Positions 26,363 through 35,381 of a stretch of DNA of 54,643 nt are shown here, one piece after another. Numbering within the stretch: the stretch's first letter is position 1; the number at the start of each line of letters is the position of its first letter. A program made the translations under genes and the position numbers. The stretch is from Desulfofustis sp. (lineage in GTDB: Bacteria; Desulfobacterota; Desulfobulbia; Desulfobulbales; Desulfocapsaceae): positions 1-54,643 of the forward strand of contig JAJDNR010000153.1 in assembly GCA_022340565.1 (NCBI GenBank). Direction: 5' to 3'. A model generated the notes under the pieces. That model worked only from the letters and a program-made list of their open reading frames with translations. It did not search any database and was not told the origin of the DNA.

Positions 26363-27930
26363 GGTTCCTCCCCCGCTTCGTGCGGCTTGCCGCCCGGTGT
26401 GCCGCTGTTCTGATGAGCGGCTCCGATCCGCTGTTTGATGATTTCGAATTCGTGGCTCCGCATCGTCTCCCGATGCCTGAAGAGTTCCTGGGACAGGCCG
26501 GCGGGGTAGGCGTGGGGATTGTCGAACCTGAAAATCGCCCGATCGAAGGCCCTCAGGTTCTCAAACGTCCGCTCACGCATGGCGGCCAGCGCCTCCCGCT
26601 TGCCGACCCGCTCGCCGCCGGCAAAAAGCGGCTTCAGTAGCAACTGGATACGGAGGCCCTTGGCGGGGATCAGTTTGCGCTTCCAAGGGTCTTCAGGAGA
26701 TATGATGGTGATCACCCGGTCCTCTGTCGACGGCGGGTCCTCGATCAGGGTGTCGAAGATAACGTCGCCGACGTTGATGCCTTCCTGCGTCAGCCGGGCA
26801 ACGTCGAGGCTTCCCGGCAAGGACGTCTTTCCTGACTGCTCAGACAGTTTAATCCGCTCAACGGTCTCCCCGTTCCGGTTTTCGATGGCTGCCAGCTTAT
26901 ATACCCCGCCGAGTGCCGGTTCGTCGAAGGAGGTGGCCAGCTTGGTACCGACCCCCCACACGTTGATCGGCGCACCCTGTGATTTCAGACTGGTGATCAG
27001 CCGCTCATCCAGGTCGTTGGACGCCACGATCTTGGTGTCGTGAAACCCGTTCTCGTCGAGCAGTTTTCGGGCCCGGATAGACAGATAGGCGAGATCGCCG
27101 GAATCGAGGCGCACGCCCATCAGGTCTTCACCCCGCTCGCGCAGTTTCCGCCCCGCCTCGATTGCGTTTCTCACACCTTCCAGCGTGTCGTAGGTATCGA
27201 CGAGCAGCACCGAATTATGCGGAAATAGGTCGATATAGGCAGCAAAGGCCTGAGGTTCGCTGTCGAACGCCATGACCCAGCTGTGGGCATGAGTACCCCG
27301 GACCGGGATACCGAAGCGGGCTGCCGCAAGCACGTTGGAGGTCGCATCGACACCGCCGATATAGGCCGCCCTGCTGGCGGACAGCCCGCCGTCGAGCCCG
27401 TGGGCCCGTCGCAGCCCGAACTCGAGAACTTCGTCTCCACGCGCCGCCAGCCGCACCCGCGATGCCTTGGTGGCGATCAGCGTCTGAAAATTGATCAGGG
27501 TGAGCAGCGTCGTTTCGACCAGCTGAGCGTCCAGCAGCGGGGCACGGACCCGCATAATCGGCTCGTGCGGAAACATGATGGTGCCTTCCGGAACCGCCTC
27601 GATGGAGCCGCGGAATTTCCAGGTTGTGATATATTCCAGGAAATCCGGCTGAAACAGCGGTCTGCCGTCCCTGCCCGTCAACGACGACAGGAAGGCAATG
27701 TCCTCGGAATTGAAACGGTGGTTTTCCAGCCAGTCGCCAAAACTGTTCTGGCCGGCGGCAACCACATACCTGCCCCCGAACGGCGGACTCCGGTAGAACA
27801 TGTGAAAGACCGCCTGCCGTTCGGTCAGGCCGGCACAATAATAGCCCTGGGCCATGGTCAGCTGATACAGATCGGTCGCCAGCGCCAGCGATGTAAGCGG
27901 ATGACTGTCGGTGTCTGGTTGGTCGTTCAT
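26359..27930 (-). CDS. pncB: Nicotinate phosphoribosyltransferase
   Basis: 523 residues. The enzyme joins nicotinate and PRPP, with ATP hydrolysis, to nicotinate mononucleotide. Motifs match the long-form NAPRTase: ATDLYQLTMAQGYYCAG at the N-terminus, RRAHGLDGGLSASRAAYIGG, which includes the phosphohistidine-loop neighbourhood, GTHAHSWVMAF, and SGDLAYLSIRARKLLDENG. NVWGVGTKLATSFDEPALGG is the phosphate-binding segment. The start ATG at 27930 has a weak site (GGGACTG). Together with pncA it forms a compact two-gene NAD-salvage operon, and prmA lies 150 bases upstream on the same strand. Confidence 0.95.
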   Translation of the reverse strand: MNDQPDTDSHPLTSLALATDLYQLTMAQGYYCAGLTERQAVFHMFYRSPPFGGRYVVAAGQNSFGDWLENHRFNSEDIAFLSSLTGRDGRPLFQPDFLEYITTWKFRGSIEAVPEGTIMFPHEPIMRVRAPLLDAQLVETTLLTLINFQTLIATKASRVRLAARGDEVLEFGLRRAHGLDGGLSASRAAYIGGVDATSNVLAAARFGIPVRGTHAHSWVMAFDSEPQAFAAYIDLFPHNSVLLVDTYDTLEGVRNAIEAGRKLRERGEDLMGVRLDSGDLAYLSIRARKLLDENGFHDTKIVASNDLDERLITSLKSQGAPINVWGVGTKLATSFDEPALGGVYKLAAIENRNGETVERIKLSEQSGKTSLPGSLDVARLTQEGINVGDVIFDTLIEDPPSTEDRVITIISPEDPWKRKLIPAKGLRIQLLLKPLFAGGERVGKREALAAMRERTFENLRAFDRAIFRFDNPHAYPAGLSQELFRHRETMRSHEFEIIKQRIGAAHQNSGTPGGKPHEAGEEP

Positions 27931-28080
27931 GGTTCAGTCCCGTCCCCGGGCCCCCGTCTGCAGATGTTTACACCCTAATGCCTCTCAGCCGGTTTGGCAA
28001 AACGGGCGGCATCGGCAGCCCTGACCTGACCGTCATGGGTAACATGAGACGGCCTGCGAACCAGGGAGGCCTGGGGGAGG

Positions 28081-28914
28081 TTATCTGCCGTCTTTGGTGA
28101 TCGCCAGTATCGTATTCCAGATATTGTCGCTCAGCCAGCGTTTCAAAACAAGCACATCGAGCCTCGCCAGCATGCCCAGAATCGATTCCGCCTCGCGGTT
28201 CTGCAGGCCCGACAGCACCAGCCAGCGCTGATGCCTGAGATTCCCCGGCGTGAGGATATCGGCCAGCACCCGGTGGCCGATATTGGCTACTAGCAGGTCC
28301 GAAGGAAGCGACGCGAACGCTTCGGCACATCCGCATACCACCAGAACCGATTCGAGCTGGTTGAGTTTGCGGTTGTTTTCTGCGGTTCTGGCGGCCAGCA
28401 GGTTGTTGTCGATGGCCACGACCTGGCTGCAGTCAAGCTTGGCCGCTGCCAGGGCCAGCAGCCCGGTGCCGGTACCGAGGTCGATCATACGTTCGATTTT
28501 ACCTCCGGCACAGGCGATCTCCACGGCGGTCAGGCAGGCCAGCGTGGTCGGGTGGGTGCCGTTGCCGAACACCAGGCCGGGATCGAAACTCAGCGCAATT
28601 TCGCCGTCCGCCGGCACCCGTTTGAGCCACGGAGGATTGAGCAGGAATCTGCCGATCCTGACCGGGTCCGCAAAACCGCCCTGCCACTCTCCGTAAGTCA
28701 TCGCGAATCGTTGTTCGAGTTGGTATTGAGCATGGCATTCAAGGAACCGCCGGATTGAAAAATTGCTCGATCCCCTGAAGAACAGAAAGGCGTATCCGCC
28801 GTCCTGCCAGGTGCCGAGAAACCCCTCGGCAGCGATATTCACACCGGACAGATCCCCCTTCAGACAGTAGATCGTGAGTTCGGTGTCGGGCAGCAGTGGT
28901 TGGAGGGAAGACAT
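28081..28914 (-). CDS. prmA: Ribosomal protein L11 methyltransferase
   Basis: A SAM-dependent methyltransferase that trimethylates ribosomal protein L11. The diagnostic block reads PGLVFGNGTHPTTLACLTAV, followed by motif I MIDLGTGTGLLALAAAKLDC and VVAIDNNLLAARTAENNRKL. DLLVANIGHRVLADILTPGN replaces the usual NILA. The protein is about 277 residues from the ATG at 28914; the frame stays open to 28983, but those extra residues look non-coding. The region also contains the divergent start of the methyltransferase at 29065. The N-terminal domain is shorter than in E. coli PrmA. Confidence 0.82.
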   Translation of the reverse strand: MSSLQPLLPDTELTIYCLKGDLSGVNIAAEGFLGTWQDGGYAFLFFRGSSNFSIRRFLECHAQYQLEQRFAMTYGEWQGGFADPVRIGRFLLNPPWLKRVPADGEIALSFDPGLVFGNGTHPTTLACLTAVEIACAGGKIERMIDLGTGTGLLALAAAKLDCSQVVAIDNNLLAARTAENNRKLNQLESVLVVCGCAEAFASLPSDLLVANIGHRVLADILTPGNLRHQRWLVLSGLQNREAESILGMLARLDVLVLKRWLSDNIWNTILAITKDGR

Positions 28915-29064
28915 GGTCAGCGGATAATCATCATTTCTCGAATCGACGGCAGGGCTGTTCCGGAGGCCCGCTTTTCCTCGCATTTTTTACCAGTTTATTG
29001 CACAATGGACAATGAAATCTTAGTCTTGTCAGAGGCCTCTTTTTCAGTGACTTCAGCACCTTTG

Positions 29065-29697
29065 ATGATGTGGGACCAACGCTACAGCGAACCGGGCTTT
29101 GCCTACGGAACGAAACCCAACAATTTCCTCGTGGACGCGTCGACACGACTGCACCCCGCATCACGGATCCTCTGCCTTGCCGAGGGGGAGGGGCGCAACG
29201 CGGTCTACCTGGCCGGGCAGGGGCACCATGTCATCGCCGTGGACTCATCCGCGGTCGGCCTGCAGAAGGCGCGATCACTGGCAGCCGGGCACCGGGTTTC
29301 GATCGACACGGTGGTGGCCGATCTCAACGATTTCGTCATCGACCCCGGCGCCTACGGGGCAATTATATCGATCTTCTGCCACCTTCCGCCGGCGTTACGA
29401 AAAACCGTTCACAGGAACGTGTGCAGCGGCCTGGCGACGGGTGGATATTTTATCCTCGAAGGGTTCGCACAAAAACAGATGGACAACGATACCGGCGGCC
29501 CCCGCCATCCGGAGCTGCTGCTTGACCTGGAAGAACTGAAGCGGGAGCTTGCCCCGCTTGACTGTATCCACGCCGTCGAGACCGAGCGGGAGGTTCGCGA
29601 AGGCAGCTATCACTGCGGCCTCGGCGCCGTCGTTCAAATCATCGCCATCAAAACGGACAGCGAAGGTCAACACCAACATAGGAGAAATCCGCCATGA
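29065..29697 (+). CDS. Small class I SAM-dependent methyltransferase (TehB/tellurite-resistance-like)
   Basis: About 210 residues from MMWDQRYSEPGFAYGTKPNNF, the usual opening of the TehB/thiopurine-type methyltransferases. Motif I is RILCLAEGEGRNAVYLAGQG, then VIAVDSSAVGLQKA and the later FCHLPPALRKTVHRNV and GGYFILEGFA. The group methylates small soft nucleophiles in several bacteria, but the substrate here is not known. The start is unsure: ATG at 29065 or 29068 fits homology, though the frame is open to 28900. Its TGA overlaps the nfeD ATG by 4 bases, suggesting coupling. Confidence 0.82.
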   Translation: MMWDQRYSEPGFAYGTKPNNFLVDASTRLHPASRILCLAEGEGRNAVYLAGQGHHVIAVDSSAVGLQKARSLAAGHRVSIDTVVADLNDFVIDPGAYGAIISIFCHLPPALRKTVHRNVCSGLATGGYFILEGFAQKQMDNDTGGPRHPELLLDLEELKRELAPLDCIHAVETEREVREGSYHCGLGAVVQIIAIKTDSEGQHQHRRNPP

Positions 29698-30149
29698 GCA
29701 TAACCATCCTCTGGTATCACTGGCTGATACTGGGACTGCTGCTGATGCTCGGGGAGATGCTGGTCCCCAGCTTCACCCTGTTCTGGTTCGGGTTGGCGGC
29801 GCTGGCCGTCTCCGTTCTGCTTCTGGCCGTTCCAGAGCTCGGATTGACCCCGCAGCTGCTGGTCTGGGCAGGGGCGTCAATCGTGTTTACTGTACTGTGG
29901 TTCAAATTTTTCAAGCCGACCATGACTGACAAAACCAGGGCCGGCATTTCCAAGGAGGCCGTTGTCGGGGAGACCGGCATCGTGATCAGGGTGCCGCAGG
30001 ACGAGGTGCGGGGCACCGTCCGCTTCCCGATACCGCTGCTCGGCTCCGACGAGTGGGAATTCATCTGCCGGCAGGAGTGCCGGGTCGGAGACCGGGTCGA
30101 GGTGCTCGATGTATCCGGAAATACGCTGATCGTTCAGCCAAGAAACTGA
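29694..30149 (+). CDS. NfeD-family membrane protein (short form)
   Basis: 151 residues with two or three membrane helices in the first 75 (WLILGLLLMLGEMLVPSFTL, then FGLAALAVSVLLLAVPELGL), followed by an OB-fold domain (VGETGIVIRVPQDEVRGTVR to DVSGNTLIVQPRN). This is the short NfeD form without the serine protease domain. NfeD and stomatin-like SPFH genes are commonly paired, and here the SPFH gene starts 40 bases later. The pair is thought to organise membrane microdomains. The start is set by a 4-base overlap with the preceding methyltransferase. Confidence 0.9.
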   Translation: MSITILWYHWLILGLLLMLGEMLVPSFTLFWFGLAALAVSVLLLAVPELGLTPQLLVWAGASIVFTVLWFKFFKPTMTDKTRAGISKEAVVGETGIVIRVPQDEVRGTVRFPIPLLGSDEWEFICRQECRVGDRVEVLDVSGNTLIVQPRN

Positions 30150-30189
30150 TGTAATCACCTTTCCCGTACAGACTGGAGGCAAGACTATC

Positions 30190-31050
30190 ATGGATATCGG
30201 CGTGCTCTATGCAACCTTCATTTTCGTTCTGATTGTCGGCGTGACTCTGTTCAAGGGCGTCAAGATCGTTCCGCAGGGCTCCAAATGGGTCATTCAGCGG
30301 CTCGGCAAGTACCACTCGACGCTGGCGCCGGGACTCAACTTCATCATCCCCTATTTCGACCGGGTCGCCTACAAGGTGACCACCAAGGACATCGTGCTCG
30401 ATGTGCCGAGCCAGGAGGTGATCACCAAGGACAACGTGGTGATCATTGCCAACGCGGTGGCCTTCATCAACATCATGCATCCTGAAAAGGCCGTGTATGG
30501 CGTTGAAAATTACATCATCGCGATCCAGAACCTGGTGCAGACATCGCTGCGTTCGATCATCGGTGAAATGCAGCTCGACGATGCGCTGTCCAGCCGCGAC
30601 ACCATCAAGGCAACCCTCAAGGCGTCCATCTCGGACGACATCTCCGACTGGGGGATCACGCTTAAGACCGTGGAAATCCAGGATATCAACCCAAGCGATA
30701 CGATGCAGAAGGCGATGGAGGAGCAGGCCGCCGCCGAACGCCAGCGGCGGGCCACCGTGACCCGCGCCGACGGTGAGAAGCAGGCGGCGATCCTCGAGGC
30801 CGACGGACGGTTCGAAGCCTCCAAGCGCGACGCCCAGGCCAAGATCGTGCTGGCCGAGGCCAGTCAGCAGGCCATCGAGAAGGTCGCCCAGGCGATCAAG
30901 AACGAGGAGCTGCCGGTAATGTATTTGCTCGGAGAGAAATATATCGAGTCGATCAGGAGCATGGCCGCCGCCGAAAATGCCAAGACCGTCGTGCTGCCGG
31001 CCGATATCCCGGCAGCGGTACGCGGCATTATCGGCGGATTGAGCAAATAA
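30190..31050 (+). CDS. SPFH/stomatin-like membrane scaffold protein
   Basis: 286 residues. One N-terminal membrane helix (about 3-22) is followed by an SPFH (band 7) domain: GVKIVPQGSKWVIQRLGKYH, APGLNFIIPYFDRVAYKVTT and DVPSQEVITKDNVVIIANAV. After it comes an Ala/Glu/Gln-rich coiled coil (EQAAAERQRRATVTRADGEK to about 250). The E. coli homologue is QmcA (YbbK). These proteins oligomerise at the inner membrane. GGAGG precedes the ATG. It belongs with the nfeD gene just upstream, the standard NfeD/stomatin pair. Confidence 0.93.
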   Translation: MDIGVLYATFIFVLIVGVTLFKGVKIVPQGSKWVIQRLGKYHSTLAPGLNFIIPYFDRVAYKVTTKDIVLDVPSQEVITKDNVVIIANAVAFINIMHPEKAVYGVENYIIAIQNLVQTSLRSIIGEMQLDDALSSRDTIKATLKASISDDISDWGITLKTVEIQDINPSDTMQKAMEEQAAAERQRRATVTRADGEKQAAILEADGRFEASKRDAQAKIVLAEASQQAIEKVAQAIKNEELPVMYLLGEKYIESIRSMAAAENAKTVVLPADIPAAVRGIIGGLSK

Positions 31051-31062
31051 TCCGGCAGATTC

Positions 31063-32253
31063 ATGAATTTTTGTTATTTCCCCTCAGGGGCGGGCCCAAA
31101 AGCCTTGCTGCTCGGACTGCTGCTGTGTTTCGTCCCTTCCGATGCCGCCACCTCCGGCCCGATCATGCTCGGCCAGTCCTGTGCGTTGAGCGGCCCGGCC
31201 AAGAACCTGGGTATCGAGATGCGGGCCGGACTGCTCGCCGCCTTTGGTCATATCAACGACCGGGGCGGCATCGGCGGTCGGGAAGTCCGCTTGATCAGCC
31301 TCGACGACGGCTATGAGCCGGACAAGGCGGTCAGAAACACCTCCAAGCTGATCACCGAGGACGACGTGTTCCTGCTCATCGGCGAAGTCGGCACCCCGAC
31401 GTCGAAAGCGGTCATTCCGATCATCGAAGAATATCGGATCCCGTTCTTCGCTCCGTTTACCGGAGCCGAACTGCTGCGGGTGCCGTTCAGAAATTACGTG
31501 ATCAACGTGCGGGCGAGCTATTTCCAGGAAATGGAGACGATCGCTTCCTATCTGATCGATAGCCTGGGACTCGAGCGCATTTCCTGTTTCTACCAGAACG
31601 ACAGCTACGGATACGACGGCCTCGAGGGGATCGAACGGGCACTCGCCGGCCGCGGCATGCAGCTGGTCTCGAAAGCCAGCTACGAGCGCAACACCCTGGC
31701 GGTCATGGGCAGCCTGCGGCAAATTTACCGGGCGGACCCGCAGGCGGTGGTGCTGGTCGGCGCCTACACGGCCTGCGCCGAATTCATCAAGCTCAGCAAG
31801 ACCAAGGTGAGTCCCGATCTGACCTTCGGCAATATATCCTTTGTCGGTACCGAGAGCCTCCAGCGGGCGCTCGGTTCCTACGGGGCTGGCGTGATCGTCT
31901 CCCAGGTCGTACCGGATCCTCAGGAAGACTCCATCGAACTCATTCATGAATACCGGGAGTCGATGAAGCAGTATCAGCACGACGCACCGCTCAGCTTCAC
32001 CAGCCTCGAAGGCTACATCGCCGGAAAGCTCTTTGCCGCCATAGCTGAGGCCGTACCGGGGGAACTGAGCAGAGAGGCCTTCATCGATACCATGGAGAAA
32101 ACCGGCACCTTTGACCTCGGCGGCCTGGTCCTGCAGTTCGGCCCTGATGACCACCAGGGGCTCGACTCGATCATCCTGACCTCCATCTATCCGGAAATCA
32201 TCGATCTCGATGCCCCGCCCGGAGCGCCAGCCGCAGCTGCAGGAAGTAAATGA
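31063..32253 (+). CDS. Periplasmic binding protein (LivJ-like) paired with a histidine kinase
   Basis: 396 residues with a signal peptide (hydrophobic 12-24). The body matches the type I periplasmic fold of branched-chain amino-acid and amide receptors (Peripla_BP_6): GQSCALSGPAKNLGIEMRAG, then FGHINDRGGIGGREVRLISL, and DAPLSFTSLEGYIAGKLFAA. No permease or ATPase gene is near. Instead its stop overlaps the ATG of a Cache-domain histidine kinase by 4 bases, so it is likelier a sensor component that presents a ligand to the kinase than a transport receptor (inference). The tail of about 15 residues is Ala/Pro-rich. Confidence 0.88.
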   Translation: MNFCYFPSGAGPKALLLGLLLCFVPSDAATSGPIMLGQSCALSGPAKNLGIEMRAGLLAAFGHINDRGGIGGREVRLISLDDGYEPDKAVRNTSKLITEDDVFLLIGEVGTPTSKAVIPIIEEYRIPFFAPFTGAELLRVPFRNYVINVRASYFQEMETIASYLIDSLGLERISCFYQNDSYGYDGLEGIERALAGRGMQLVSKASYERNTLAVMGSLRQIYRADPQAVVLVGAYTACAEFIKLSKTKVSPDLTFGNISFVGTESLQRALGSYGAGVIVSQVVPDPQEDSIELIHEYRESMKQYQHDAPLSFTSLEGYIAGKLFAAIAEAVPGELSREAFIDTMEKTGTFDLGGLVLQFGPDDHQGLDSIILTSIYPEIIDLDAPPGAPAAAAGSK

Positions 32254-34709
32254 GCATGTTGTCGATTCGATACTGGGTCGAGAAGTTCAGGTCGCAGAAG
32301 ATTTCCCTGTCTGCTGCTCCGTTCTATGCGTCGCTGCTGGTCATTCTAGCGCTTGCCATTTTCATCGGCATCTTCTGGGCGATCAACGAGTATCAGGCCT
32401 ATCAGGAAAGCATCAAAAACATCGAGACCACCTACAATCATATGTACCAGGACCGGGTCAGGGAGGAGCTGGATAACGTCGTCGATTTCATCGAGTTCAC
32501 CCGCGACCAGGCGCACTTGGCGGTAGAATCGGAAATCAGGGAGCGAGTTCAGTCCGCCTACACGATCGCTGCTCACCTCTACGCGATGTACCGGGACCAG
32601 ATGGCAATGGAGACGATCAGGTCCATGGCCGTGGAAGTGCTCAGGCCGATCCGCTGGTACGGCGACCGGGGCTACTATTTCGCCGGCAGGGCCCTGACCG
32701 GCGAGATCGACCTGTTCGCCGACGAACCCCATTTCGAGGGTGGAACGACCCTGCCCACCCCGGATCCTTCAAGCAGCGTCGTGCGCGACATGATCGACAT
32801 CGTCCATGAGAAGGGAGCGGGAATCTACACCTATTCTCTCGTCAAGCCGGCGTTTCCGGATCAGGTCTTTTCGAAAATCTGTTTCGTAAAGTATTTCAAA
32901 CCGTTCGACTGGTTTCTCGGGGCGGGAATCTACGACAACGACACGGAACGCATGAACCAGGCGGACGCCCTGGCCCGGATCGACCAGATCCGCTTCGGCC
33001 AGGGGGGCGAAGTATTCATCTTCAAGGCCGATGGTACAATCATCTCCCACCCCAACCGGCAGCTGGTCGGCCGGTCGATCAGGACGCTTAGCGACGGTGC
33101 CGGGCAGCCGGTCGGCAAGAGACTCTTCGAGACCGGCAGCACGGCAGGGAGACAGGGGTTCATTGTCTACAAGGAGCGGGAAAGCGACCATGGCCAGCTG
33201 CAACAGAGACTCTGTTTCATCAAGGCTTATGACGAGTGGGGATGGGTCATCGGTGCCTCGATCTCGATGGCCGAAATGGAACAGCTGATCGTCGGCGCCA
33301 CCAAAACCTATCGGAGAATCTCGTTCAAGAACGTCTCCACCTTTATCTTTCTGTTTTCCATCGCGGTATCGCTGCTGCTCTTCATCGCCTATTACTACAC
33401 GACCAAGATCAAGCAGGGATTCAGTTTTTTCACCGATTTCTTCCGCCGCGCGGCCGCCGAGAATGTTAAGATCGACCGGCACGACCTGGCCTTCAGCGAG
33501 TTCGAAGACCTCGCCCTGCTGGCCAACGACATGGTCGACGACCGTATCCAGCAGGAAGCCCTGCTGCGCCGTGACGAACTGCGTCTCGATACGCTGCTCG
33601 AACTCGGACTGATGGACGCTTACTCGCTGAAGGACAAGTATGAATTCACGCTGCGCAGGATCGTCCAGATTACTCGTTCCGAACAGGGGTATCTGGCGCT
33701 GGTCAACAAGCCGCAGCGGCACGTGACGATCGTCTCGCACCAGACCGCCGACGGCACCCGGGTCCCCTATCCCAACAAGCGCAAGCTGTCAAGCAGCGTC
33801 GCCGGGGGCGGCCTGGCCGGCCAGGCGGTTGCCGCCAGAGAGGCGATCATCTGCAACGACTGCCGGAAGAACAACCGCGAGGAGCTGTACCCGTATCAGC
33901 GGCCGATCGCCCGGCATATCGATGTGCCCATCTACAACAGCGGCCAAATCGTGCTGGTGGCTGGCGTCTGCAACAACGCCAGCCGCTACGATCAGACCGA
34001 TGTGCGGCAGATGACCATGGTCCTGGAAGGCATGTGGCTGCATATCCTGAAAACCCGGTCGGAAAAGAAGATGGGCCGGCTGGAGCGACAGATCATCGCG
34101 GTCAGGGAGGCCGAGCGATCCAATATCGGCCGGGTCCTGCACGACGACCTCGGCTCCCATCTGAGCGGCGTCGAACTGCTCAGCAAGGCGCTGAAGCGAA
34201 ATCTGGAAAAGGAAAATCCGCAGCGCGCTGAGCAGCTCGAGTCGATCAGGGAACTGATCGTCGATGCCACCGAAAAGACCCGACGACTGGCTCGCGGCCT
34301 CTATCCCGTTCACATTATCGAAAGCGGTCTGGAAGCTGCAATCGAGGAGCTGGCAGTGGAGATAGAAACCCTGTCCGGGGTCATCTGCGATTTGTCGCTC
34401 AACGGCGAAGCCGAATACCTTGACAACAACATCGCCACCCACGTCTACTATATTGTCCGGGAGGCGGTTTTCAACGCTGCCCGGCACGGCCGACCGGACC
34501 ATATCGGCATCACCCTGCACTCCAGGGACGACCGGCTGTCGGTAAAGATCATTGACAACGGTAGCGGCTTTGATACCCTGTCGACAAGAAAAGGCATGGG
34601 ACTGCACACCATGGAGTACCGCGCCAAGGCCATCGGGGCTGATCTGGAGATAGAATCGAATCCCCACTCGGGCACGGTAATCTCTGTCACCCGCGACAGA
34701 ACGAACTGA
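32250..34709 (+). CDS. Hybrid-sensing histidine kinase with two Cache domains and GAF (NarX/LiaS type)
   Basis: 819 residues. A membrane helix at about 26-46 and another at about 365-388 enclose a periplasmic double sCache-like sensor (YYFAGRALTG and DWFLGAGIYDND in the first half, then GQGGEVFIFKADGTIISHPN and EWGWVIGASISMAEM). Inside the cell are a HAMP-like stretch, a GAF domain (about 455-600) and a HisKA_3 dimerisation domain with IGRVLHDDLGSHLSGVELLS, His631 being the phosphorylation site. The HATPase part carries VREAVFNAARHGRPDHIGIT and DNGSGFDT. It overlaps the binding-protein gene by 4 bases, and its stop TGA shares one base with the ATG of the response regulator. Confidence 0.93.
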   Translation: MSMLSIRYWVEKFRSQKISLSAAPFYASLLVILALAIFIGIFWAINEYQAYQESIKNIETTYNHMYQDRVREELDNVVDFIEFTRDQAHLAVESEIRERVQSAYTIAAHLYAMYRDQMAMETIRSMAVEVLRPIRWYGDRGYYFAGRALTGEIDLFADEPHFEGGTTLPTPDPSSSVVRDMIDIVHEKGAGIYTYSLVKPAFPDQVFSKICFVKYFKPFDWFLGAGIYDNDTERMNQADALARIDQIRFGQGGEVFIFKADGTIISHPNRQLVGRSIRTLSDGAGQPVGKRLFETGSTAGRQGFIVYKERESDHGQLQQRLCFIKAYDEWGWVIGASISMAEMEQLIVGATKTYRRISFKNVSTFIFLFSIAVSLLLFIAYYYTTKIKQGFSFFTDFFRRAAAENVKIDRHDLAFSEFEDLALLANDMVDDRIQQEALLRRDELRLDTLLELGLMDAYSLKDKYEFTLRRIVQITRSEQGYLALVNKPQRHVTIVSHQTADGTRVPYPNKRKLSSSVAGGGLAGQAVAAREAIICNDCRKNNREELYPYQRPIARHIDVPIYNSGQIVLVAGVCNNASRYDQTDVRQMTMVLEGMWLHILKTRSEKKMGRLERQIIAVREAERSNIGRVLHDDLGSHLSGVELLSKALKRNLEKENPQRAEQLESIRELIVDATEKTRRLARGLYPVHIIESGLEAAIEELAVEIETLSGVICDLSLNGEAEYLDNNIATHVYYIVREAVFNAARHGRPDHIGITLHSRDDRLSVKIIDNGSGFDTLSTRKGMGLHTMEYRAKAIGADLEIESNPHSGTVISVTRDRTN

Positions 34710-35371
34710 TGAAAAAGATACTGATAGTCGACGACCATCCGATTTTCAGGATGGGCATGCAGGAGCTGCTCAACCAGGAAGACGATCTGACGGTCTGCGG
34801 CGTTGCCGAGGATTTCGCCAGCGCCAGGAGATCATTGAGCGAAATGACGCCCGACCTGGCCATTATCGACATCTCGCTGGCCGAGGAAAACGGCCTCGAC
34901 CTGGTAAAGGAACTTGCCATGAAGTACAGCGGTCTGCCGGTGCTGGTGTTATCGCTGCACGATGAATCGGTGTGGGCCGAACGCGCGATCAGGGCCGGTG
35001 CCCGGGGCTACGTGATGAAAAAGGAGGCCTCGGAATCGGTCATTTCGGCGATCAGGAACATCCTCAGCGGCAAGATCCATGTCAGTCCCGACATGATGTC
35101 TCACCTGCTCGACAAATTCCAGGGCAACCCTGGCGCCCAGGGAGCACCCACGGTAGACCTGCTCACCGACCGGGAACTCGAGGTGTTCCGGCTGATCGGC
35201 TCCGGTCTGTCGACCCGGGAAATCGCCGAGCGGATGAAGCTCGGCATCAAGACCATCGGCACCTACCGCGACCGGATCAGGCAAAAGCTCTGCCTCAAGA
35301 GTGGCAGCGAGCTGACCCGGCACGCCGTGCTCTGGAAAGAGAACGAGCATTTCGGCAGGTCCGGCGGGTGA
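34709..35371 (+). CDS. NarL/LuxR-family response regulator
   Basis: 220 residues. The receiver domain (1-120) has the acidic pair DD at 8-9, phospho-acceptor Asp54 in DLAIIDIS and the conserved Lys in GYVMKKEASE. The C-terminal LuxR helix-turn-helix (about 150-210) reads LTDRELEVFRLIGSGLSTRE, then IAERMKLGIKTIGTYRDRIR. It is the obvious partner of the overlapping kinase and should bind DNA on phosphorylation. The regulated genes are not evident. The gene ends 10 bases before the convergent thiol-peroxidase-like gene, with no clear terminator between. Confidence 0.95.
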   Translation: MKKILIVDDHPIFRMGMQELLNQEDDLTVCGVAEDFASARRSLSEMTPDLAIIDISLAEENGLDLVKELAMKYSGLPVLVLSLHDESVWAERAIRAGARGYVMKKEASESVISAIRNILSGKIHVSPDMMSHLLDKFQGNPGAQGAPTVDLLTDRELEVFRLIGSGLSTREIAERMKLGIKTIGTYRDRIRQKLCLKSGSELTRHAVLWKENEHFGRSGG

Positions 35372-35381
35372 GCGGCGGCTG

